From assembly GCA_030737835.1 (NCBI GenBank), contig JAUJYN010000057.1, positions 392,825 to 456,824 of the forward strand: 64,000 nucleotides of DNA, given 5' to 3'. The notes under the pieces are model-generated. The model did not search any database. It saw only the letters and a list, made by a program, of their open reading frames with translations, and was not told where the DNA came from. The first letter of the stretch is position 1; every line of letters begins with the position of its first letter. The DNA comes from Acorus gramineus. Taxonomy: Eukaryota; Streptophyta; Magnoliopsida; Acorales; Acoraceae. Position numbers and translations under genes: made by a program. Positions 8,906 through 21,445 of the stretch are shown one piece after another.

Positions 8906-11900
8906 TGTCACGCCCCAGGGCGGCCAACCCCGGAACGCGGCAAATGTATACATATCATATCAGAACCTACACAGGAGGTCAAATGCATATACTCTAAACC
9001 ACAAATAAAATGACAACACATATCAAATAGGGCTGACATAATATATATACAATATAGCGGAAGCAAAAGACTGAATCTGTGAATAAACATTCTACAGACT
9101 CGATACACAATCATACGTCCTGTGAGAGCCAATATACACAAATACAACTGAACATATACAAACACGTGCCAAGCACGGAAATCAAATACATACAGTCAAG
9201 AAGGGATGCTGATAACCTCTGGCACTCGCGGAACGTGGCGCTGCTCCGCTACTGAAGAAATCCCTCGGAAAGCTCCAACTGCTGCTCCGGCTCTAGCTCA
9301 GGCTCAGTGACCACTGGGGAAAAACATGTGCGAGGGGTGAGCCACACGCTCAGTGAACAGCACAACCCACGCAACACAGACAATATTTACCACAATATTC
9401 CATTATTTTAATCCAGCCATCAATACATAACAAGATAAACCAGTGGTTCGTACTTCGCCGAACCACCACACCCTCACCCTCACCCATCCATGGGTGACAT
9501 AGGATTTTGGGACTGATAATCATCTATTCACAAATCCAGTAGGTCGCTCATCGCCAACCCACTACACCCTCACCCTCACCCTACCACGGGTGACATAGGA
9601 TTTTGGGACTGACTAGGCTGTTGGTCACCCTTGGTCCACCGATAGTCTCTCCCTCCACTCCGTAGGCCGCCTGGTCTACTCCCATATTCAGCACAGTCCG
9701 TCACCAAATCAGGAGGTGCCTACTAATGGGAGCCCTCTGTCAGGAAGGCCCTGTCTAACGCTGGGGGTAGCCTCCACCGGATCCAACGCAGGGAACAGAA
9801 CAGCCTATCCATACGCATATGATCCACTCGGATCCGCCGACTACACGCCTCAACAATTCTAATGTCATGAACTCTTCAGAGTTCCTCCAGCGCGCATAAC
9901 CAAGATGCGGGGAAACAAGTACAATCAAAAGCAGTGTTGGAATATCACTGGGGGAAAGAAACTCGGGAGGGCGGCGTGAGTTCCCGATACAGGGTACCCC
10001 GACAACCAAACAAGGAACACGGAGTACCCTAACACGGGTCTCACCGCTGTCCTCGCAAGGTCCCTCCCCTATAATATTCACTACTCATGCTAATAATCAT
10101 ACCAAACATACAACTCTACCGTTCTGAATTCCTCAGAACCCACCAGGGCGCATAACTACGATGTGGGGAACATGCATAAGGTTATAACAGGGTGGAATAT
10201 CATTGGGGGAAAGAAACTCGGGAGGGCAGCGTGAGTTCCCATTATAGGACACCCCGACAACCAAACAAGGAACACGGTGTACCCTAACCCGGGTCTCACC
10301 GCTGTCCTCGCAAGGCCCCTCCCCTATAATATTCACTATAACATGCAATTTAACAAGTACTAGCATTTAATTTAATAAATAAACTAGTAGGACGCATACA
10401 TAGGTCGAGGTTTCCTAACATGAAGCAGGAGGCATGGTGCATGGCTCTTACACCTATCCTAAGGGTGCAAGTCCCTAACATAAAAGTCTAGGGTAGCATG
10501 CATTCTACACATCATTCACACAAGCATGGATTACATATTATTTGCAGGTAATATTTATCCATGTCGCCCCAGGAGAGGTCGGTATACGCCCAAGTGCGTA
10601 TAACACCTCTCTACTGGGTTGGATTGTCCCACTCACCAGAATCGGGGTCGTCGCGCGACCGTCCGTCAAGATCTGCAAGACAGACAATCAATATGGTGAG
10701 TTAAAATCCACAAATACTACAAAATACATAAACCCACAATTAAACTCCCAACACTCGGGCAAACGTGCATACGACCCGCACGCACGCTAGCCCGAGCACT
10801 CCGACAACCCCCCGCACGGCCGGCCACCACCCGCACGGCCACCCGACCGCCCGGACGCGCCGCCGCGCCTCAGCCCGCGCACTCCGCGCACCGCCCGGGG
10901 CCCCGCGCGTCCACCGAGCCCAGCCGCGGCAGCCCGCACGCGCCCCGCACGCCGTGCGCTGGCCCGCGAGCACCCCGCACGCCCCCGCGCGCGGCGCCTC
11001 GCCCCCGCGCACACCACCTCGCGCCTTGCCGCGCCCCGCGCACGCCTCGCGCACGCCTCCCGCCCCGCGCGCACCCCGCGCGCACCTCCGCCACCTCCTC
11101 CGCGCGCACCTCGCGCGTCCAGCACCTCCGGCAGCACCTCCGCGCGCACCTCGCGCGTGCAGCACCTCCGGCAGCACCTCCGCGCGCACCTCCGCGTCCA
11201 GCACCTCCGCGCGCACCTCGCGCGTCCAGCACCTCCGGCAGCACCTCCGCGCGCACCTCGCGCGTCCAGCACCTCCGGCAGCACCTCCGCGCGCCCCAGA
11301 CCAGCGCCCAGACCAGCCCCTCGCGCCGGACCCGCGCGACCAGCTCCTCGCGCCCGCTGCCCGCTGCCTGAGGCCCCCAGCACGCCTGCACGACCAGCAC
11401 AGCACGCCTGCCCGCGCGCGCCAGCTTGCACGCCGCGCGCACGCGCGCCCGCGCACGCACGCGCGCATGACCGCGCGCGCCAGCCTGCGCGCTGCTGCTG
11501 CTCTGCCTGCTGCCCGAGAACCCCTCCCTGCAGCCCGAGACCACCCCCTGCAGCCCGAGCACCTCCAACCACCCCTCCCACAGCCGCCGACCACTTCCGA
11601 CCACCTCCAACCACCCCCGACAGCTTCCCGCAGCCGCCGACCACCCCTCATACACAAATCCACACTCCTAGCATACATCTATGCAAGAAAAGTGAAGAAA
11701 AGGACCTTACCGAGGGGAGGAAGCGAAGTCCGGGCGCTCTCCGCGCGCCGAAACCTTTCCCAAAGGCCTTCTCAAGCCCCGATCTATCACGGCCCTCGAT
11801 TTGGCTCGAAACAGAGGAGAGAGAGGGGAGGTCGGGGAGGCTAGAGTCGTCGGAATCGGGATTTGAAGGCACCGGGGTGTAGATCGGGACCCGATCTACA

Positions 11901-12297
11901 CTTCCCGTGCTTTAGGTTTTCGATTTCGAGGGGTCTAGGGGGCTTGAAAGGAAGAAAAACGGAGAGGGGAGAGAGAGATCTCGACGAGGGAGACAATGAA
12001 TAGTGATTTCAAATTTTTAGATTCCTTTTAAGTAGAACGCGACTTAAAAATCCGGATACGCCCCGGAACTGTGAAATTTTTGCAAACGATGCCAGAATTC
12101 AATGAAATTTTCGTGAGAGGTCTAAAATGGCGCCAGGACACCAAATATGCAGTCAGATTCCCAATCGGAGTCCTCTAGCTCAGACGATAGCTAACAGTCT
12201 GAAATTATGCGGTTCCGACCAAAAACCCTAAAAATTTTTAAAACTGCCAGGACGCTCTAACGGTTACCAGCAGGTTAAAAGTGACACATATATAACA
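8906..12297 (-). repeat. 5' LTR of gypsy element 2 (right copy)
   Basis: It is nearly identical to 2752-6130, with a few substitutions (for example CCCCAGGG in place of CCCCGGGG at the start) and small indels in the GC-rich core (10770-11650). In sense, transcription should start a few hundred bases inside 12297, which leaves a leader of about 3 kb before gag. Splice-like signals in that leader are described in the findings. Confidence 0.93.
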
Positions 12298-12302
12298 GAA
12301 AT
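12298..12302. repeat. right TSD of gypsy element 2
   Basis: GAAAT, identical to 2747-2751. The interrupted exon of the ULP gene resumes in frame immediately after it. Confidence 0.92.
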
Positions 12303-13008
12303 AGACGTTATATTGGGCATCAAATCTGGCAAAAAAGAAGTTAAAGGTAATCAGAAATTCCTGTTTTGAATTACATTTAATTTTCCACAATGTAACGTCA
12401 TGATCATGATTAATGGGTTTGGCTGCACTTTGTTACAGTGAACTATGGCACCAAGCCAAACACAGAGTTCATAAAGCGGAGATTTGGGTCCGTGAGCAGA
12501 CCTAATGCTCCATATATCAAGGAGCAACTTCTGGTTGCATTGGAGGGAGAATCAAACCATGATCTGAACGATTTCACAAAGTTGTGCTGCCTGTACTTGT
12601 TTGTGGGGTTATTTTACACAAACAGTGGTCACACCATAGGATGGGCAACCTTTCAGTATTTGGAGGACATCAACAACATAAAGGAATTTGATTGGTCATC
12701 ATCAATACTAGATTTACTGATGAAGTCAATTCATAAGCATTAGAATAACCCATCAAGTGTTACTGGCTGTGTTGCTCTGCTACCTGTAAGTTAACGTCTG
12801 ATTCTAACAAATAGTTTTAGTTGAAACTGCAATCAATATATTTACTGACACTGTTCTTTTAATTTCTATGCAGTTCTGGTTATGTGAGCACACAACTTTG
12901 ATTTCTCCCTCACGTCCATCAGTGTTCCCAAGGTTCAAGAAATGGGATTTGAAAAAATTCCACAAAACCATGTCGGAGATAAACATTCGCAAGATTAAAG
13001 CATCACAG

Positions 13009-13554
13009 GTTAGAATTGGAATACTCATAACTCCATTACTGATTCAATAAAACTATTTCACATGACTTTATGACAGAACATTGGTATACAGACAATGTAA
13101 CCATAATATTATAAATGTAACAATAAAAATATGTGCTACATTGTTTCACATATTATGTGATGATAATGTAACATTTGTGATTTAAAAATTAACATATTTA
13201 TATTAGCATTCTAGTTAGGTTACTAAATTAAATGAATGTATCTCTTATAGTTGGAAGAATATCTGTCATGACATGTTAAACTGTTCAAAAACTTGTTACA
13301 TTTGTCAAAACTTGTTACATTTGTTCAAAAACTTGTTTCAGTGCAGTTAATTCCATATGTTATGTTGTACCAATATAGCAGTTATTATTAACAATTGTAA
13401 TATGAAATGAAAATGTAACATATCTTATATAATGTTTTGGTTATGTCTAAACTGCACTGATGCAATTAACTATTCTGATGATATATGATATAAATGAAAA
13501 TGTTATGACTTTGTTACATTTTTACTAATATAAACTTGTCTCTTACATGAAAAG
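13009..13554 (+). other. intron 4 of the MULE ULP gene, TGTAACA-rich
   Basis: AT-rich, no coding content. TGTAACA or TGTTACA occurs at about 13115, 13166, 13290, 13312, 13412 and 13511. A donor (CAGGTTAG) and acceptor (GAAAAG) fit the exon phases on either side. Confidence 0.7.
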
Positions 13555-15658
13555 TTATCCATAGAAGAGATTGAACCAACGCTGATAGAGCTACAGCAGC
13601 TGGGGGTAAGGGTCTCTGCACATATTGATACTGAAAATGAAGAAGAAACGTCTGAAAAAAATGAAGAATCCAATGGTGGTGGGGAGACTTCATCAGAAAA
13701 TGAGGAATCCAATGAAAAAAATGAGAATAACCCGTCAGGTGAAGTGCAGTTTGGCGACTCTGCAATTGAACATCAGAGTGAAGGAATACAGATAAGCAAC
13801 TTGTCACCAGATAATGTTAAAAAAACTCTTACTATGGAAGCCCTAGAAGAAGAAAACACAAGCCTCAAAATAACAGTAGCAGCACATGGGATTGACATGC
13901 TGAGAATTATGGCAGATAACAATAGTAAGAGTTTCAGGTTGAGAACAAGTGCCCGCAATTTAGATTGCCTTTTCAAGAAATGTGGTTTACTAAGGAGAAA
14001 GATCCGTGGGTTAAATCAACAGATAGGAAAATTGAAAATTGTGAAAACAAAATTGAAAAAAAAAGTCAGTCTAAGAGATGATGACATAAAAGGTTACAAA
14101 AATCGAGAAAAAGGATATCTGAGTGTCATTGCAAAACAGAAACAAATAATCTCTGACATGGAAGACAATGCATCGGTGCATGACATTACCCAGAAGACAG
14201 CTTTGGATGCTGAGATCATGAGTCTGAAAGAACACATCACTGAGAAAGAGAACATAATAGCACAGCAGTCTGTAATGCTAGATTTCCTTCAGACACAAAA
14301 CCCATCACAGGAAGCAAAACCCCTTGATGTGATTCCACTTAAGTCATATACACCAGATATTCAATATGTGGAGGTGGACATGGGAGAAGCAACACATGAA
14401 AAAAAAGCAGACAAGGTCAATGGTTAGAAGAATCAAGATGAGGGATAGGAAAGCAGCCATGGACCCTGAATTTCAATACTCTGATGCTGGAAAAAGAGCC
14501 AAAAGAGTGGCTATTGGAGCTCCACAAGAGAAAAAAACCAAAAAACAGAAATTTAGTTTCAGAATTCCAAAAAATAATGTATCCAAGGCACTGGGACAAA
14601 AAGATGTCAAGATATTGAGGAAATAGTTGGCCTCACCTCTGGAAGGTAATTTTACTGTCATAAATTGTTCTGATTATCACTTCTTCAATAGTTGTTAAAT
14701 GTAACACTTTTTGTATATGCAGTGGACCAATTTGGCAAGGGGGTCTTTCAGTTATACATTTTGAAGATATCATGTCTATATTGAAAGAGGATGAAATTTT
14801 CTAGTAATGTGAGTATTTACTTATAAATGTAACAACTATTGAGTAAATGTAACAATTGTGAATATTACAAACTAAATGTAACATATAATGTATTTACTTG
14901 TAATTTCTTAGGTCATTGATGGCTATACAGAAATCTTATATGATGAGCAAGGAGTTCCAATGCGGATCAACCGATCTTCATTTTTCGTTTCTGCAAGCAT
15001 CTCTCAGTCACTGCAAAATGAAGAACAGCGTCACCTCTTCAAGGTGCTAGTGAAAGAAAGGATAGATCTCAGTCTGTATCAATACATACACTTCCCTCTG
15101 CATAATAAAGGGCATTGGACTTTGGCTGTGTATGACATAGTTGAAAACATATGGAGACACTACAATTCACTACTTCAGGAGTATGCAGACATGGACACGC
15201 ATTTGCAGATGGTTAACAAATTGGTAATCACTACTTAAATTTTCTGACCATATATATGTTTAACTTAATTTAACTTCTCATGCATATACATTATAATTTA
15301 CAGATGGACACATTCATTGAACATTATGAAGGAATTGAACCTGGATAGATCATCTCTGTTCAGAATGCACCGTAGCAGCCTGATTTTTCGTAAGTTCATT
15401 TACTTTGTTAGGTAATTTCATTATATATTAAAGGAACATACTGATTCAAATTTTTTTTTTAACTGCAGCATAGAGTGCGGAATTGTGGTCATACATGTAA
15501 TGACTCAGTATGCCTTTCAAACAGATATATCATCGGTAATGACTCGCCACATGTGCAGTAGTACAAGAGCCCAGCTAATACATAAGTTCATCAACGACAG
15601 GAAAAGGACGTACACAGAAGAGGATCACAAGTTGTTTTCATTGCATATTGATGATTGA

Positions 15659-16358
15659 ACTCTTAGAGTTTTGTTGTGTCTGTCTGTAAATCGAACAAAT
15701 AGCAATTTTGGATGTAAACAGCTTATAACAAATGTTTTGGGAGCCATGAAATGAAAATATAGATATATTTTGTCTGATGCTAAGTTAGGGATAAACTCTG
15801 TTACATATGATTAAAATTGTTACATTTCTCTATGTAACGAAAAGCTCATAGTGATTCAAAGTACAACATAATATTGAATATTAAATCTGGAATCTACAAA
15901 ACATAAATAACTTATGCATCAATATGAATTTAAAAATGTGACAGATGTCTCTGATGCAATCAGTTAATAACTCGAATGTAATACAGGTACACACAACACA
16001 AATACACACTGTTACATATCATTAAAATTGTTACATCTTCTATATGTAACAAAAAACCCAGAGTGATTCATATTATAACATAATATTGAATATTAAATCA
16101 AGCAACTACAAAACAGACTTCACTTATGCATCAATATGAATTTCAAAAGGGACAGATGTCTCTGATACAATCAATTAATAACTCGAATGTAATACAAGTA
16201 CACACTATCAATGAATTAATATTTGTTACATCTTCAAATGTAACAACAACCCAAGACTGATACATTGTTACATTATTGTGGAAATTAAACCTGAAAAATA
16301 TAAAAAGAAAATCAATTGAGTCAGAACAAATCACTTATGTATCGATCTACACATTGCT
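15659..16358. other. intergenic spacer between the convergent MULE genes
   Basis: AT-rich. Two diverged copies of a ~200-bp block (about 15790-15985 and 16010-16200) share TGTTACATATNATTAAAATT, AAACTCATAGTGATTCA-type and CTTATGCATCAATATGAATT motifs, with a partial third copy. Eight TGTAACA/TGTTACA motifs lie here. Both genes end into this region. No gene is visible. Confidence 0.7.
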
Positions 16359-18646
16359 TTATGTATTCTGCACGTGCTTAGTCTTCGACCTGTAAACCTT
16401 TGCTGCCTTCCTTTTTGTCGGTGGTCGCCCTTTGCTTCGAACTTTTTTAGGTGAATGTACACATCTAACCGGCGATGGTGTTACGCCAACAGAACTGCAG
16501 TTAGCATTCGCAGATGAAAAATGCAACAAAGATTCCTGCAAAGAATCCATGTATTGTGTACAGAAGACATATTTTTCTTCAGATACAACTGCAGCATTCA
16601 CAACAAATGAAAATTTGGAATATAATTCATTATGCCTCGACATGTGATCATTTGACATGTTGTCCAAATAACAATTCTTCAAAGCATTATGAATTCTTTT
16701 GATGCCCTTCCGCCAGCGATCCATAATGTAATATGAAGAAACTACACTCTTGTTTGTATGTATCAAAACTTTAATACAATGCCTACATATGATACCCATG
16801 AACTCAAATAGACAACAAACACATCGAAACTCCTGTTTCAATTCATCAAACTTAACCTCATAAGCTGTTTTCTTTGTTGCTCCATCTTTGCCTTTTGAAA
16901 CATCAGTGACAACAAAAGCTCTCACGCCATCTAATCCGAAACTTCTACCAAATTGCAAAAAATCAACCCCTTGATTTCATTCTGAAATTTCCTAAACATA
17001 TCATGTGTATATGCTTCTTCAAACTGCCTCTCAAACCCAAAATCAGTAAGCAATGGAATGCTTGAGTTAACTGATTGAAAGTCAGCCCTTCTCAACCTTA
17101 CTTCTCAGTGCATTATCGTATTGTTCCACAAATTGCTTCAAAGTCGTTTTTGAGTTCACATAGTCATCAAAAAAAGCATTCATACTTTCACTTCTCTGAG
17201 TAGTTGACATACCAGCCCAAAAGGTTTCTTTAACGTATACAGGAGCCCATCTTGTTCGGTCGTTGAATAGACATGTGAGCCAGACATTGTTGCTCAGACC
17301 ATGATCCAAAATCATTTCCATCCACTGCTTGTCGAAAACATCAGCAGTTAAAGACTCGTAAACTATTGCCTTCAAGCATTTCTTAATAACATAACTCTTG
17401 CAACTGCAAAAATGTATCGGGAAATTAATTGAAACCATTATAAATATGTAGAACTTCATCTGCAATCAAATGACAATGAATATTGCACTGCTAATAACAT
17501 GACGTGAAATGTAACAATAATAAAATAAATGTAACAAAAAACAAGTAAAAATAACAAACCTGCCCAGTTTCTCAGGAATCTTCTTCATGATATGCCACAG
17601 GCACAATCTGTGGCGAGAATGAGGAAAAACCTCTAACACAGCCCCTTGTATGGCCTTGCATTGGTCAGTCACTATAGCATTTGGCATACGTCCATACATG
17701 CACTCCAACCATGCTTTGAATAGCCACACGTATGTTGCAGTATTTTCGTTGGATAATAGACCACATCCAAACAAGACCGATTGTCCATGATGGTTTACAC
17801 CAACAAAAGGTGCAAATGGCATATCATACTTGTTCGTCAAATATGTTGAGTCAAATGAAATAACGTCTGAAAATGACTCATATAATGCTCGTGATCTCGC
17901 ATCAGCCCAAAAAATATTTCTTACTCTGAAATTCTCATCAAAATCAATAGCATGAAAAAAATTTGGATTTCGCTTTTGCATGCGCACGAAATAATCACAA
18001 ACAGCTTGTGCATCGCCTCCACCAAGCCTTCCGATTCTAGTTTTAGACAAGTAATTCCTTGCATCTCTCTCCTCATATGATATGCAATCGTATCCCCCAG
18101 CTTTAATAACAAGTGAATTAAAACTTTTTGATGTTCTGATCCCTGCTTGGTCATTTATATCCAGCACTCTTTTTGAAAAAGGATCAATTTCCCTATGGCA
18201 AGCAAAATGCCGTGACTTAAGTGGACTCAAATGATGGTTATGACCTAAGACAACCTTTGAAATAACAAACAATTCTCCATCCTTCACATTAATGTTTATC
18301 CTAGCTCCGCACCCAGACTTGATCGATGACCTACCACTGAAAACATTCCTCCCTGTGGAAACATGCTTCCCATTCCGACAACATGCAAGTGAAAAAAATC
18401 TTGGTCGCCCATTGTCATCCTTTTTACCGTGAATCTTCGCAATGCCAAAACCTTCACTGTGAGCAAAGTTTTTATAAAACATCCTAACATCATTTTCCGA
18501 GCAAAATGACATTCCAACACTTGGAACAATAACTTCAGTACTATGCTCATCAAAACATCGATTTCACCTTCTAATGCACTGCCTTCCAAAGAAAATGTAG
18601 CAGATTCCCCTGCACAAGTATCTACTTCACTGTTACATTTATGCAT
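16359..18646 (-). pseudogene. FAR1-type MULE transposase, frameshifted
   Basis: On minus, 18512 to 17560 reads a FAR1 DNA-binding domain (MSFCSENDVRMFYKNFA, then Cys/His positions in FSLACC...GCGAR...GHNHH). The MULE transposase domain follows, with the first Asp in FDSTY, the second in TDQ and a CLWH motif. An intron (17559-17404) leads to an exon with the third acid in RSESMNAFF. A SWIM zinc finger follows (CVCC...CRHC, near 16790-16835), and a basic tail ends at 16359. Frameshifts lie near 17085, near 16970 and near 18550 (the likely N-terminus starts at 18646). Intact relatives cut and paste MULE DNA, and some were domesticated as the light-signalling factors FHY3/FAR1. This copy is a pseudogene of the transposon, not the host factor. 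Confidence 0.9.
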
Positions 18647-19584
18647 AATTTAAATTCAAATGTTTAATGAAATGCAGTACACAGTGACTACTACATGTTA
18701 AATATCCCCTGCAACATTATAAACTTCATTGTTACAATTACATATAATTTCTATTTGCATAGTTAAAAAAAATGCAGTACATGAGTGATTGTTACATTTA
18801 TGAATGTAACAAAAATAGAAAACGTGTATTCAAGATGAGAATTGAAATATTAACATCACACACCATTATGTATTAAATGTAACGATATCAAAGTAACAAA
18901 TATGAAAACATATCAAAACCTAATAAAAAGATGCGGAATAACGATCAACAAATAAACGAGATTCATTACTCTTAATTGGTACATGTAACATATATTGAAA
19001 AATTGATCATCATAAATTTAATTTTAAATTCGAATGTTATTTTCAATCCAAAAAGTTAAGATATGATGAAAAGAATTCACAAAACCAGATCCAGAAGGCG
19101 TTGATTGGAGATTCAACTCCATAAAGAACAAACAATTTTTTGAACTTCACAGGATTAAACAATCCTAAAGATCTACAATGGTTTCACCGTATTCAAATCA
19201 ATTTTGATTTAAATTTATTTTCATTCCAAATCGAATACGAATTGAAGATCCACCTCCATTAAAAACGTTGATTGAAGATCACATACCAGATCGAGTAGGC
19301 GTTGATTGAAGATCCACGTCCATTAAAAACGAACAATGTTTTTGAACTTCACCGGATTAAAAATTCCTATAGAGCTACGATGGTTTCACAATATTCAATC
19401 GGTTTTGATTTGATTTGGTTGACGATGATCTGCAAATACAAAACCTAAATGATCGGCAGTTGTAAATCTCCCCAATATGCGGTCTACATTTAATCAATTG
19501 TGACGCCAAAGTCGGATCACTGTGTAACCGTCTATTGATCCCCAAAAAAAAAAAGGGTATTATGGACAATGTGTGTATGCCATG
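18647..19584. other. right subterminal region of the MULE
   Basis: Holds TGTAACA motifs (about 18733, 18790, 18808, 18985). Two ~130-bp direct repeats lie around 19075-19200 and 19285-19405, with GGCGTTGATTGAAGATCCA..TCC, ATTAAAAACGAACAAT and GAACTTCAC.GGATTAAA. A pyrimidine-rich upstream region of the transposase would be expected here. No coding sequence is recognised. Confidence 0.6.
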
Positions 19585-19636
19585 TCATGGGGCCTGATTT
19601 GGGGCCTGTGAATTTGGGGCTTGGGAATCATTATTG
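19585..19636 (-). repeat. right terminal inverted repeat of the MULE
   Basis: Complement of the left terminus, with GGGGCC blocks, and followed directly by the 9-bp duplication at 19637-19645. Confidence 0.88.
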
Positions 19637-19645
19637 TTATTTTAA
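19637..19645. repeat. right 9-bp target-site duplication of the MULE
   Basis: TTATTTTAA, identical to 993-1001. Confidence 0.92.
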
Positions 19646-21329
19646 ATATATAATGGAAATTTTAATTGAAATTTAATTATTTCATTTTTTTTTATTTGGC
19701 GGTAGGCCCAAATGGGTCTAATTTGATTTATAATTTTGATAATTATAAATTGATGTTGAAATATTTATTTTATATTTTTTGGAGATCTTTATAGTCTCAA
19801 GATATTTTGGTTGAAATTTGGTGAGATTCGGAGTTAGGGAAATTAGGTTTTTAGGATTTTGTGTTAAGTTATTGGCCCCAGGGATCTAGTTGCGAATCCA
19901 GAATATCTTTTAATAGGCTTCAGGGATCCGTTTGTAAATCGGATAGGGATCTGTCTGTAAATCGGATAAGGACCTAGTTGTAAACCCGTAATACTTGAGG
20001 GGTCGTTTTGTAATTTGGTAAAAACCCTTTTATATATAACACATTTTGGGTTAGGGTTTGCATCAGAATTCTCATGGGACAAGAAAGGTGGTGTGATGAC
20101 CTAACTCTACCCGTCGAGCACTACAAGGTGATAAATCTTTCTCTTTTGATTTTTATTGTTTAGTGTTTCAATTTAGTTTGGTTAGGAGATGATTGTGTCA
20201 ATCTATTATTTGGGAAAGAATATTGATGGGTTAGGGTTTGATTGATTTTAAATAGATGATGTTTTTATTAGATTTCAATGGATCTTGAAGGATTTCTTAA
20301 GATCAAACTAGATTTATTGGTTTTGGGATTTAAGGGTTATTTTCGGGTGGATTGAATACCTGATCATTAAATCGTGTTTTTGACTATGATAGAGTCGTTT
20401 CTGGGAAAATTGTATTTCACAAACAGAAATAGGTTTCGAAAAGATCTTTCCAACGAATCTTGAATCGTCTGATTTGGAGTTACGGGTAGAAAGTTATGAT
20501 TTTTCAAAGATTTCTGTGCAGTTTCTTATAATTCAAATATTTAGCTTCATGATCAAGTTTGATGAATTTTAGAGATTAAAGGGATCCCAAATGGATGTTT
20601 AATGAGTATAATTTGATTTGTGGGTTTTGATGATTTTATTGATCTTGGTGACTCAATTTGGATCTTAAATCAATTAATTTGGTTTAGTGGGATCAATGAA
20701 TATTAATTGGATATTTTTGTTATTTGGATGTAAATTGATTGGATTGATTTATTTGAATCATTGGAGTTGTAGTGGATTATTTGTCTAAATATTTTATTCG
20801 AGGATTGATCGATTATGTGGGCCTTATGAAATAAATGGATATTGATTATCGGATCATTGTGAGATATGAACATTTTAATATTTATTTGGAGTTGGGATTT
20901 TTGTTAGGCCTTTAAGGTGAGTTGCGGATTGTAGGTCTATTTGGTACGGGCTCTTGGGATTTATTGGGCTGAGTGTTGTTTGTCAGTTGTTTGTCATGAT
21001 TGAATGATTTTCTTATTTATTGATTTCATAATTGTTATGCTAGGTTATCCACGTGCGAGTGTATAGCGTTTATGCATGTGCATCGATTTGTATTGCGTGG
21101 ACTGGAGGTGAGTGGACTTGAGTTTCATATGTAGTTTCAAAAGAATATATTATGTATTCATGCTAGGACCATCTATTTTGTGGAATATAACTGCTAGTTT
21201 CGAAATAAAAATATGAGCATGCCTTTTACTGAGATATTTATCATGAATTGATTGGTGTGTTGGGATTTTTGCATGCTCTATTCTTTTGTGAATTTTGAAG
21301 TTATGATAGGTTATCAATGCATCCATTCC

Positions 21330-21445
21330 GTCTAGGTGGCTCAGTCTTTGTGGCCAACGTCTAGGTGGGCGTACGTCTACGTGGCCAGGTCCGAGAACGT
21401 AGGACCCAAGTCTTTGTGGCTATGTCTACGTGGCCATGCCTGTGA
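21330..21445 (+). repeat. short GTCTACGTGGCCA-type repeats in the gypsy 1 LTR
   Basis: Five or six imperfect units of GTCTACGTGGCCA or GTCTTTGTGGCCA lie within about 110 bp. The open frame across them (21336-21623) has no other support and is not called as a gene. Confidence 0.6.

Larger units (their letters stand above)
2752..12297 (-). mobile_element. Ty3/gypsy element 2: non-autonomous chromovirus derivative with 3.4-kb LTRs
   Basis: Two direct LTRs (2752-6130 and 8906-12297) flank a short internal region of about 2.8 kb, with GAAAT TSDs. The element reads on the minus strand. From right to left it has the 5' LTR, a primer-binding site complementary to initiator tRNA-Met at 8889-8900, gag (8786 to 7459), an LTR-like block, an RT fragment, an integrase chromodomain-like tail, a polypurine tract (complement of 6131-6146) and the 3' LTR. 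Protease, most of RT/RNase H and the integrase core are missing, so it needs proteins from a relative to move. The LTRs look nearly identical by eye, which implies a recent insertion into an already decaying host gene. Confidence 0.92.
1346..15658 (+). pseudogene. ULP1-like (C48) cysteine protease gene of the MULE, interrupted and decayed
   Basis: Nine exons can be traced by GT-AG signals: 1346-1358, 2451-2751 continuing at 12303-12346, 12439-12785, 12874-13008, 13555-14645, 14723-14808, 14912-15223, 15304-15389, 15469-15658. Reading phase matches across most junctions. The N-terminal half has no named domain, exon 5 is acidic and coiled-coil (Lys/Glu/Leu rich), and the C-terminal half is the C48 fold. 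That half shows GHW at 15110-15118 (catalytic His), YNSL where the family often has YDSL, QPD, and ECG with the Cys codon at 15476-15478. Damage: a gypsy insertion inside exon 2; stops at 12741-12743, 15346-15348 and 15373-15375; frameshifts near the A8 run 14399-14406, near 14620 and near 14800. Related intact proteins act as deSUMOylating-type proteases. Any activity of this copy is unlikely. Confidence 0.85.
1002..19636. mobile_element. Mutator-like element (MULE) carrying ULP1-like and FAR1-type transposase genes
   Basis: The ends are inverted copies of each other over about 52 bp (1002-1053 and 19585-19636). Both read CA..T..TGAT.CC followed by three GCCCC blocks and CCCCATGA. Exact 9-bp TSDs flank them. 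Without the nested gypsy insertion (2752-12297) the element is about 9.1 kb. It holds two convergent genes: a C48 protease-like gene on plus (1346-15658) and a FAR1-type transposase on minus (about 16359-18646). This content matches the Kaonashi/ULP-MULE type known from plants. Both genes are broken, so this copy is not autonomous. The non-coding parts are packed with TGTAACA and its complement. Confidence 0.93.

Noticed and set aside
16359-18646. Host FAR1/FHY3 gene
   Set aside because: It lies within TIRs and a TSD, has frameshifts, and shares the dispersed motif DNA of the transposon, so it is the MULE transposase.
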